Source: DATJBC01 sp035515515
GTDB lineage: Bacteria; Actinomycetota; Acidimicrobiia; Acidimicrobiales; UBA8190
Direction: 5' to 3'
Length of the DNA stretch: 12,354 bases
Assembly: GCA_035515515.1 (NCBI GenBank)
Contig: DATJBC010000273.1
Span: 1 to 12,354, forward strand
Positions 6,178 through 11,715 of this stretch are shown in pieces. Each line of letters begins with the position of its first letter. Position 1 is the stretch's first letter. The notes under the pieces are model-generated. The model saw nothing but the letters and a program-made list of their open reading frames with translations, was not told the DNA's origin and made no database searches. Made by a program: the position numbers and the translations under genes.

Positions 6178-7536
6178 GTGGAGCCGCCCGACACGCTGTA
6201 CGCCCTGTCTGACGGTCTGCACATCGCGTACCAGCGCTTCGGCTCGGGGCCGGACGTCGTGCTGATCCCGCCGCTGGTTTCGAACATCGAGTTGGCCTGG
6301 GACCACGAACTGTACCGCCGCGTGCTCGAGTTCCACTCGACCCACCTCCGCATCCTCATGTTCGACAAGCGCGGCATCGGGGCGTCAGACCGCTTCGACC
6401 AGATTCCGACTCTCGACGAACGCATCAAGGACGTGACCGCCGTCATGGATGCCGAGGGCGTCGAGCGAGCCAGCCTGATCGGCTTGTCCGAGGGCGGCCT
6501 CATGGCCCAGTTGTTTGCCTCTCGTCACCCCGAACGCGTCGAGAAGCTCGTGTTGATGAACACGACGGCCGGCACACAGTCGGGGCCGTTGCTGAACGAC
6601 TATGTCCAACCGGGCGAACGCCCCGTCGAATTCCTGCGCCTGGCGGAACAGTTCCAAGAGTTGGTGCGGACGTGGGGAGTCGACCCGGGATTCATGACCG
6701 ACTGGATGATGCCCAGCCAGAGCGACAACGTCTCGTTCGTCCGCTGGGTGGGTAGACTGCAGCGGCAGACGGCGAGTCCGGCCGACATTCAACGCCAGAT
6801 CGACAGCGTCCTCAACCTCGACGCCGTGGACGTTCTTTCCGACATCGAGGCACCGACGATGGTGATGCACGTGAAGGGCGACCAGGTCCTGCACGTTGCC
6901 TTCGGCCGGTTCCTCGCCGATCGGATCGCTGGCGCCACCTATGTGGAGGTGCCGGGCGAGGACCACTTTCTCTGGGTCATGCCGAACTGGCGAGACATCG
7001 CGGTGGCGTCCGGCGAGTTCGTGCTCGGCCACCCTGTCGCCACTGCCACGCACCGGCGCTTTGCGGCCGTCTTGTTCACCGATCTCGTCGACTCCACGGC
7101 ACAGTCCACGGCGGCCGGAGACGAGGCATGGCGAGCGACGCTCGAGAGCCATGACCGCATATGCAGCGACGTGGTGGCGCAGTACGCGGGGCGAATCGTG
7201 AAGAGCACCGGAGACGGCGTGTTGGCGGTCTTCGATTCGCCCTCACAGGCCGTCCGGGCGGCTGCCGATACCGTTGTCAAGCTCGGTTCGATCAGTCTGG
7301 GGGTGCGGGCGGGCGTGCACGCCGGCGAGCTGGAGGAGCGAGAGGACGGCGACGTCACGGGCACCGCGGTCAACATCGCGGCCCGCGTCGAGCAAGCAGC
7401 TGGTCTCGGAGAGGTCTATGTCTCCTCCGCCGTACGGGACATGCTTCTCGGGGGGGACCATCATTTCCTCGAACGCGGCGAGCACCACCTGAAGGGTGTC
7501 GAAGGCTCCTGGAAGCTCTATGCGCTCGAGAGCTGA
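6178..7536 (+). CDS. Alpha/beta-hydrolase fused to a class III adenylyl cyclase
   Basis: A 452-residue two-domain protein. Residues 1 to about 285 are an alpha/beta-hydrolase with nucleophile Ser104 in GLSEGG, an acid candidate at Asp235 and catalytic His263 in GEDHFLW. Residues about 295-452 are a class III nucleotidyl cyclase that makes cAMP from ATP. The metal ligands are Asp302 (FTDLVDST) and Asp346 (KSTGDG), the adenine-selecting pair is Lys342 and Asp392, and the transition-state residues are Asn399 and Arg403 in TAVNIAARVEQ. All six canonical residues are present, so an active homodimeric adenylyl cyclase is expected. The architecture is that of Mycobacterium tuberculosis Rv1900c (LipJ). 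No membrane segment is seen. GTG 6178 is the only sensible start before the first hydrolase strand. The ligand or substrate of the hydrolase domain, perhaps a sensor, is unknown. Confidence 0.9.
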   Translation: MEPPDTLYALSDGLHIAYQRFGSGPDVVLIPPLVSNIELAWDHELYRRVLEFHSTHLRILMFDKRGIGASDRFDQIPTLDERIKDVTAVMDAEGVERASLIGLSEGGLMAQLFASRHPERVEKLVLMNTTAGTQSGPLLNDYVQPGERPVEFLRLAEQFQELVRTWGVDPGFMTDWMMPSQSDNVSFVRWVGRLQRQTASPADIQRQIDSVLNLDAVDVLSDIEAPTMVMHVKGDQVLHVAFGRFLADRIAGATYVEVPGEDHFLWVMPNWRDIAVASGEFVLGHPVATATHRRFAAVLFTDLVDSTAQSTAAGDEAWRATLESHDRICSDVVAQYAGRIVKSTGDGVLAVFDSPSQAVRAAADTVVKLGSISLGVRAGVHAGELEEREDGDVTGTAVNIAARVEQAAGLGEVYVSSAVRDMLLGGDHHFLERGEHHLKGVEGSWKLYALES

Positions 7537-7920
7537 CAGAAGCGTTCCCGTCACTCCGTGATCCGGCATAGGAGGGGCACCCTCGAAGCGTGACGGCTCA
7601 GCCCGTCCGGGCGGCACGTCGCTCAAGCGCTGAGCACGGGGGGCGCTGCTCCGTGGTTCCTGCGCTGGCCAGCGCCCTCAGCGAATCGTCTCCCTGCCGA
7701 TGGGACACAGGACGCGGCTGGATCGAGCACCACTGTGGAATCCTGATGACATGCTCCGTGACTCGTCGTGTTCGGACTCCCCGTCTTCGCCGTCGTTTCG
7801 CAAGGTGGCCGAACCATCGGACGGCAGGGAGTGGTGACCGAACCGGACGTCGGCACACCCGGTCCGGCAACGCACGGTGCGCGGTATGACCGCCGGGAGT
7901 CATGGATCCCCAACCGCCCC
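7537..7920. other. Gap without a supported gene (384 bp)
   Basis: Open frames here on both strands are Arg/Ser/Pro-rich and look like shadows. A GAGGG-GCA-CCCTC hairpin (7572-7584) may end the cyclase transcript. No ABC ATPase gene, which would be the expected partner of the downstream permease, can be found. I see no clear promoter. Confidence 0.5.
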
Positions 7921-8933
7921 ATGATTGCCACCAGGTTCATGGAGCTGCGCACACGTCGGGGGCTCATGATCGCTCTGACCGCATTGACGATCGGGCTCCC
8001 GACGCTCTTCCTCGTCATCAGAGTCTTGCTGCACGTCTTCGTGCCGCAGTCGTACGGCCGGCTGGTGGTTTTCAGGTGTTCACTTCTCTCATCGCCGGCG
8101 TGCTCTACGTCTTCGGCTTCATCGCCGCCATGACGCTGGGGGCCACCGCCGGTTGCTCCGACCTCGCCGACGGGATGTTCACGCAGCAGGTGGTCACTGG
8201 ACGCTCGAGAGCGGCGCTCTACCTGGCCCGCATCCCGGCCGGCTTGGCCATCATCATGCCGGTGGTAGCCGTCGCGTTCACCATCATCTGTGCGGTCTGC
8301 GTCTTCTCGGCACCGACCCGGTTCGACTTCCAGGGCACCACCGTGCCCCTCGGCCTGTCCCTCCACGGATACGAGACCTGGGCCGCTGATCATCCGAATC
8401 TGATCGTCTGCGACTTCCCCTACAACGGGCCATGCCCGGCGAACCAGCCCGAGCCAAACGCTCCCCTGTCCAAGGCGCTGGCCGAGCGACAGGCCGAGCA
8501 GGACTATCCGACCTATGCCGTGACCTACAACTCGCCGCCTTACGGCGTGATGGTCAGGGCGGGACTCTGGCTGGAGCTCGAGGTAATCGTCGCGTACGTC
8601 TTCGGTCTGGGATTCGCCTCTCTCGTGGGACAGCGCATGGTTCCGATCGTCCTGATGATCGTGTACGAGATCGTCTTCCGGCCGTTCCTACTGTCGACCA
8701 AAGGCCTCCACCTGATCAACCTGCAGCGACCGCTGGTCCTCGAGCTGGCCCTGGCCCATTTCGAACCGGCCGGGATCGGCATCAACTACGAGATCGTGAA
8801 CGGACCCGGCGGGCTTCGAGACTCCTCGTACTTGGCTCCGGAGTCGACCGCCATCGCGGTCGCGGTGATCGCCGCCTGGGTGGTGATGTGGACAATCCTG
8901 GGCACGTGGAGAATGGCAACCAGGGACGCGTAG
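7921..8933 (+). pseudogene. ABC-2-type transporter permease, interrupted by a one-base frameshift
   Basis: The protein is split over two frames. The first (from ATG 7921) reads MIATRFMELRTRRGLMIALT and a membrane segment, ending in HVFVPQSYG. The second continues from 8058 as PAGGFQVFTSLIAGVLYVFG, then GATAGCSDLADGMF, TGRSRAALYLARIPAGLA and four more membrane segments to the stop at 8933. Joining at 8056-8060 (GGCCG read as GGCCCG) gives about 337 residues and six membrane helices, the usual form of actinobacterial ABC-2-like permeases. A large loop with two cysteines (IVCDFPYNGPC) lies between helices 3 and 4. A single missing C explains the break: sequencing error or recent mutation. No slippery heptamer is present. 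No Shine-Dalgarno site precedes ATG 7921, so the start is uncertain. No ATPase gene is adjacent. The substrate is unknown. Confidence 0.75.
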
Positions 8934-8936
8934 GAG

Positions 8937-8956
8937 GCGGCGGCTCGATTCGCCGC
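8937..8956 (+). terminator. Hairpin after the permease gene
   Basis: GCGGCG (8937-8942) pairs with CGCCGC (8951-8956) across an 8-nt loop, four bases after the permease stop. It has no T-tract. Confidence 0.35.
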
Positions 8957-9091
8957 GCACGTGGGGCTCTCGCAGGTAAGGCTTCCGCGGTCCGCCTTCC
9001 TCGAACGCGTGGGAGACGGGCGCCTCGATCTCGGGCAGCACCTGGGGCCCCTTGCCGCAGATCATTCCCGGCACGCTCGAGCGGTCCCTTC

Positions 9092-9097
9092 TAGGCT
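9092..9097 (+). promoter_or_regulatory. Candidate -10 element of the alpha/beta-hydrolase gene
   Basis: TAGGCT is a good actinobacterial -10 (TANNNT) and ends 7 bases before GTG 9105, the spacing expected for a leaderless start. No clear -35 is seen, and there is no strong Shine-Dalgarno site. Confidence 0.4.
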
Positions 9098-9104
9098 CGG
9101 CGAC

Positions 9105-9923
9105 GTGCTGCGCGAGACCGAATCCTGTGGTCACCTACCAGACGGGGTGCCGGGACGCTTGATGGAGATCAACGGCCACATCTCCCACGTGCTGGAGCGC
9201 GGCACCGGGGAAGCCCTGCTGCTCGTGCACGGTACCGCCGGAACCACGCTCGACTGGGAGGAGACCGTCGCCGACCTCTCGGAGACCCACCGCGTCGTTG
9301 CCATCGATCTGGTCGGCATGGGCTTCTCCGAGCGGGTCGAGGGACGCTCGTACGGGTTCGCGCTCTGGACCGAACAGATCGTCGGGATCTTGGACGCCCT
9401 CGACATCGACCAGGTCTCGATCATCGGCCAGTCGCTCGGCGGGGGAATTGCCGCTGTCTTCGCCGGAACCTACCCAGATCGAACCAAGCGGCTAGTGAGC
9501 GTCGACTCCGGTCCGTGGATGCCTCCCCTGCTTGCCCTCATGTTGCTACCTGGTATCGGAGAGCTGATGTTGCGCCGGGTCGCCTACTGGCCGGACCGCC
9601 CTGACCAGGGCGAGCGGTACGCCGAGCGGCTCCGTCAGGTGTACCGGATCAGGGGGACGCGGCGGCACCTGCTCAAGGCGATGCGTGGGCAGTTTCTCCG
9701 TCCACGGCAGTACTTCCACGCGCTCTCGAACATCGGGTGCCCCACCCTCATTCTTCACGGCGCGAACGACGACATCATTCCTCTTCGAGCCGCCAAGGCG
9801 CTTCAGCGTCGGATTCCCGGGAGCCGCGTGATCGTCCTCGACGATGCCGGACACTTCGCCATGCAAGACCAGCCAGGTCGATTCGTCGAGGAGATACGGC
9901 GCTTTCTCGCCGATCCGGCTTGA
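9105..9923 (+). CDS. Alpha/beta-fold hydrolase
   Basis: A 272-residue single-domain alpha/beta-hydrolase. The fold is seen as the first strands (MEINGHISHVLERG), the oxyanion segment LLLVHGTAGTTLDW, the nucleophile elbow GQSLGGG with Ser110, an acid candidate at Asp222/223 in ILHGANDDIIPL, and catalytic His250 in DDAGHFAMQD. A helical cap lies around residues 140-200 (LLPGIGELMLRRVAYWPDRP region). It is a soluble esterase, epoxide hydrolase or C-C hydrolase type, and the sequence does not fix the substrate. GTG 9105 is preferred because of the -10-like TAGGCT just upstream; GTG 9147 and ATG 9162 are alternatives that keep all strands. It is not closely similar to the hydrolase domain of the cyclase fusion and converges with the F420-type gene. 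Confidence 0.85.
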   Translation: MLRETESCGHLPDGVPGRLMEINGHISHVLERGTGEALLLVHGTAGTTLDWEETVADLSETHRVVAIDLVGMGFSERVEGRSYGFALWTEQIVGILDALDIDQVSIIGQSLGGGIAAVFAGTYPDRTKRLVSVDSGPWMPPLLALMLLPGIGELMLRRVAYWPDRPDQGERYAERLRQVYRIRGTRRHLLKAMRGQFLRPRQYFHALSNIGCPTLILHGANDDIIPLRAAKALQRRIPGSRVIVLDDAGHFAMQDQPGRFVEEIRRFLADPA

Positions 9924-9932
9924 GTCCCATAG

Positions 9933-9945
9933 GCCCTCGGAGGGC
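9933..9945. terminator. Small hairpin between convergent genes
   Basis: GCCCT-CGG-AGGGC is a perfect 5-bp stem with a 3-nt loop in the 46-bp gap between the convergent hydrolase and F420-type genes. Termination in both directions is possible; there is no T-tract. Confidence 0.3.
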
Positions 9946-9969
9946 TGGTGGAACCCTTTGTGAAACTCG

Positions 9970-10386
9970 TCAGCCACCTCCCTGCGACCACCATCTCCAG
10001 CCTTGGATCTCCAACACCATCACCTCCCCCGGCGGCTGGCTGATCCGGTACTGGGGGTACTTCGCCACCAACAGCTCCAGCGCCTGTCCCCTCTCCCCCT
10101 CCTCGTCCACGATCCTCCCCGCTCCATCCACCCGCACCCACCACAGCCTCGACCAGTCCTCGTCGTCGTGGTGAACCAGGAGGCTGGCTGCCGGGTTCGC
10201 CCGTAGGTTGTCCAGTCGGCGGAGGGCGAGGGTGGACTTGGGCTTGGCGTCCACGGCCGAGTAGATGGAGTCGCCGTGGAGGACGAAGCAGCACGGGACC
10301 ACGTGGGGGTCGCCTTCGGGGGTGATGGTGGCGAGAACGGCAAAGGGGGCTCCGGCGAGAAGGCGACGAGCTGTGGGCTGGTCCAC
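9970..10386 (-). CDS. PPOX-class F420-dependent enzyme (TIGR03668-like)
   Basis: A 138-residue split-beta-barrel protein of the pyridoxamine-oxidase-like flavin/F420-binding superfamily. The N-terminal APFAVLATITPEGDPHVVPC is the family's first two strands (AxLATxxxDGxPHxVPv). DSIYSAVDAKPKSTLALRRL and LRANPAASLLVHHDDEDWSR with LWWVRVDG follow, the typical order in TIGR03668-type probable F420-dependent enzymes of actinobacteria. Members act as small dimers with cofactor F420 or a flavin and reduce or bind diverse substrates; the substrate is unknown here. The GTG start at 10386 is at the normal family N terminus, with a weak AAGG about 8 nt upstream. The SOS-controlled small gene lies 152 bp upstream on the same strand, so read-through from it is possible. 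Confidence 0.85.
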   Translation of the reverse strand: MDQPTARRLLAGAPFAVLATITPEGDPHVVPCCFVLHGDSIYSAVDAKPKSTLALRRLDNLRANPAASLLVHHDDEDWSRLWWVRVDGAGRIVDEEGERGQALELLVAKYPQYRISQPPGEVMVLEIQGWRWWSQGGG

Positions 10387-10448
10387 GGCTCAACCTTGAC
10401 GCGTCTGGGTCACAGCGAAGGCGATCACCGTCTCAGCGAAGAGGACGG

Positions 10449-10504
10449 CTACCGGCGGTAGGGGAATGGGTGGGCCGCAGGATCAAGAACCCACACCGGC
10501 GGTG
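10449..10504. repeat. Two small hairpins with a shared ACCGGCGGT core
   Basis: CTACC-GGC-GGTAG (10449-10461) and CACC-GGC-GGTG (10494-10504) share the nine-base core ACCGGCGGT, 44 bases apart, in the gap between two minus-strand genes. They may attenuate or end the upstream small-gene transcript. They may also be chance in GC-rich DNA. Confidence 0.3.
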
Positions 10505-10538
10505 CCACCCTCTGCCGGGGCAGGGTAAGTGGCCTGCC

Positions 10539-10724
10539 TTACGAATCCCTGACGGCAGCCGATGACTCCCCCAACACGTCCCTGATCCTTCTCAACCTCT
10601 TCACCGCCACCTGCAGCTCCTCGACCAACTCGAGGGCCTTCTCCCGGCTGAGGGCGTTGGGGGCATGGGGGTTGAGCATGACGATGGAGCGGCGGAGGTC
10701 CTCCAACTCGTAGTACCGGTCCAC
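10539..10724 (-). CDS. Small helical protein under predicted LexA/SOS control
   Basis: A 61-residue protein of unknown function, starting MDRYYELEDLRRSIVMLNPH. The rest is dominated by one long charged helix (SREKALELVEELQVAVKRLR and onward) with heptad-like Leu/Val spacing, so a small coiled coil or protein-binding helix is likely. It has no signal peptide, membrane segment or cysteine. Coding is supported by third codon positions: about 56 of 61 are G or C, which the other frames do not show. The GTG start lies 8 bases after a -10 sequence with no room for a Shine-Dalgarno site, so the mRNA is probably leaderless. The promoter is overlapped by a perfect LexA box, which predicts repression by LexA and induction on DNA damage. 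A modulator of the damage response or cell division is possible but is inference. Confidence 0.72.
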   Translation of the reverse strand: MDRYYELEDLRRSIVMLNPHAPNALSREKALELVEELQVAVKRLRRIRDVLGESSAAVRDS

Positions 10725-10730
10725 GGACTA

Positions 10731-10744
10731 CGAACATATGTTCG
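10731..10744. promoter_or_regulatory. LexA operator (SOS box)
   Basis: CGAACATATGTTCG is a perfect 14-bp palindrome that matches the Gram-positive/actinobacterial LexA consensus CGAAC-N4-GTTCG, including the Bacillus form CGAACRNRYGTTCG, at every position. It fully covers the -10 of the small gene starting at 10724, an ideal repression position. Confidence 0.85.
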
Positions 10745-10761
10745 CCGTAAACCAGCGTCAA
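10733..10761 (-). promoter_or_regulatory. Housekeeping-type promoter of the SOS small gene
   Basis: On the minus strand TTGACG (10761-10756) and TATGTT (10738-10733) form a -35/-10 pair with an exact 17-bp spacer. Transcription would begin within a base or two of GTG 10724, giving a leaderless mRNA. The -10 lies inside the LexA palindrome. Confidence 0.75.
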
Positions 10762-10895
10762 GGGCACGCACCGGGGCCGTTGGCGTGATGTCGGAGCCAC
10801 CCCAAGCACCGTACGCGGAAGGAACCGGGCACCTGGTGGCTCGCAGTCCAACAGCCTCGAAACCCACCCTGGTAGCCCACAAAGTTGTGCACAGT

Positions 10896-10967
10896 CACCG
10901 GGTCGACCCCGGCCTTCATGGGTGCTGGGGCCACCTGAGCACCATCCCCCACCGGGGTCGACCCCGT
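10896..10967. repeat. Copies of a CACCGGG(G)TCGACCCCG repeat
   Basis: CACCGGGTCGACCCCGG (10896-10912) and CACCGGGGTCGACCCCGT (10950-10967) are near-identical direct and palindromic copies 54 bases apart. A third copy with one change (CACCGGGCCGACCCCGG) is at 11971-11987. All lie in gene-free DNA at the right end of the window. Confidence 0.5.
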
Positions 10968-11148
10968 GATCGCCCTACCCACCCCAATGGTTCGCTCGTG
11001 CTCGCGAAGGAATGTGTCAAAGGCCTCTGACGAGGACCTCCGCCGAGGCCTAGGGTCGTCAGTGGATGGCCACTGCTGGCAAAGAGGAGCACTCTTCGCT
11101 CGGTTCCCGTCCAGTTGGGAGTTGGCGGGGTGTAGGCAACGCATCGAG

Positions 11149-11175
11149 CGGTTCCAGCCGGTTCGACAGCGGTTC
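11149..11175. repeat. Three CGGTTC repeats at helical spacing
   Basis: CGGTTC occurs at 11149, 11159 and 11170, i.e. every 10-11 bases, about one DNA turn, with a fourth copy at 11101. Such phasing is seen at response-regulator binding sites. No promoter for a downstream gene is evident, so function is uncertain. Confidence 0.35.
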
Positions 11176-11219
11176 TGCACCCCGCTGACCCTGACCCAAG
11201 AGCCCAGATCGGCCAGGAG

Positions 11220-11597
11220 TTACCCCGATGTGGCGCCGTCGGGGAAGCCATGGCTTCCCAGTTGGGTCGCTGAGCCCGAGGCCGCCTCGACCGAATCGAA
11301 GATGTCAAAGAACTCGGTCAGTCCAGTGACCTCAAACAACCGGCGAACATTCGGCCTGGTGATCACGAGGCGCATTTCGCATTGCTGTGCTTCAAGGTAC
11401 TTACGAGCCGCAATGAGAGCGCTCAGACCTGCGGAGTCGATGAACGACAGGTCTGACATGTCCACGACCCCAAAGGCCCGCCCACCTTCACACAGTGAAA
11501 AGAGCTGCTCACGCAGCGCAGCAGCGTTGGCTACGTCTATCTCTCCGAAGACCGGGAGCACAGCGCCTTCGCTCATGAGGTCAGTATCGGTCGTCAT
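11220..11597 (-). CDS. STAS-domain anti-sigma factor antagonist
   Basis: A 125-residue single STAS domain, the size of anti-anti-sigma factors such as SpoIIAA and RsbV. Signatures are FGEIDVANAAALREQLF (family GEID-x-A-x3-L) and VVDMSDLSFIDSAGLSALIA, in which Ser55 is the conserved phosphorylatable residue. LVITRPNVRRLFEVTGL follows, with the C-terminal helix ending near SVEAA. An unphosphorylated form would bind an anti-sigma kinase and free a sigma factor. The ATG at 11597 has an excellent GGAGGAGG (11613-11606) 8 nt upstream. No RsbW-like kinase, PP2C phosphatase or sigma gene is adjacent, so its partners are elsewhere. Third positions are less G/C-rich than in the V-ATPase genes. The last 15 residues are a nonconserved tail. 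The upstream region carries two kinds of repeat that may control it. Confidence 0.92.
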   Translation of the reverse strand: MTTDTDLMSEGAVLPVFGEIDVANAAALREQLFSLCEGGRAFGVVDMSDLSFIDSAGLSALIAARKYLEAQQCEMRLVITRPNVRRLFEVTGLTEFFDIFDSVEAASGSATQLGSHGFPDGATSG

Positions 11598-11618
11598 TCG
11601 CTATTCCTCCTCCCGACA

Positions 11619-11662
11619 GGACGATCTAGCGACAAACCTCCTGCTCGGGACGATATAGCGAC
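11619..11662. repeat. Two 15-nt direct repeats upstream of the STAS gene
   Basis: GGACGATCTAGCGAC (11619-11633) and GGACGATATAGCGAC (11648-11662) differ at one base and start 29 bases apart. They lie directly upstream of the STAS ribosome-binding site and would suit a regulator binding on one side of the DNA (nearly three turns apart). On the minus strand the distal copy contains TATATC/TATCGT, a possible -10. Confidence 0.55.
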
Positions 11663-11681
11663 GCTCACAGGCGGCCAGCGT

Positions 11682-11715
11682 GCTCTCACCTAGGTGGAAT
11701 CACCTAGGTGAGAGC
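11682..11715. promoter_or_regulatory. Perfect 15-bp-arm inverted repeat made of two CACCTAGGTG palindromes
   Basis: GCTCTCACCTAGGTG (11682-11696) and CACCTAGGTGAGAGC (11701-11715) are exact reverse complements with a GAAT spacer. Each arm contains the self-complementary CACCTAGGTG, so the element is both a hairpin and a pair of tandem palindromic sites 14 bp apart. It lies 85-118 bp upstream of the STAS start. It could be an operator, a terminator for a gene to the right, or a mobile-element end. Confidence 0.6.

Larger units (their letters stand above)
10762..11219. other. Repeat- and hairpin-rich gap without a supported gene (458 bp)
   Basis: No open frame here has family features or coding-like third positions. 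Perfect inverted repeats are frequent: GAGCCACC/GGTGGCTC (10794-10801 with 10835-10842), GGTGCT/AGCACC (10921-10926 with 10938-10943), the palindrome CGGGGTCGACCCCG (10953-10966), CAGTGG-ATGG-CCACTG (11060-11075) and AAGAG-GAGCA-CTCTT (11082-11096). The last two could terminate the STAS transcript, which runs leftwards into this region. A structured RNA or the debris of a decayed element are other readings. Confidence 0.4.

Noticed and set aside
7590..7889. Possible 99-residue protein upstream of the permease, with AGGAGGGG before a GTG
   Set aside because: Composition is Arg/Ser/Thr-rich without hydrophobic core pattern or coding bias, and the purine stretch forms part of a likely terminator hairpin.
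8056..8061. Programmed ribosomal frameshift in the permease
   Set aside because: GGCCGG is not a slippery heptamer, and no stimulatory structure is obvious. A lost base or an error is simpler.
10896..10912. Repeat resembling a tRNA T-arm (GGGTCGACCCC)
   Set aside because: It lacks the GTTCRA loop and there is no acceptor, D or anticodon arm around it.
10758..11180. Minus-strand segment MKAGVDPVTVHNFVGYQ that recalls the end of a tyrosine recombinase
   Set aside because: The expected LGH and final Tyr are absent and flanking sequence is unlike a recombinase. One short resemblance is not enough.
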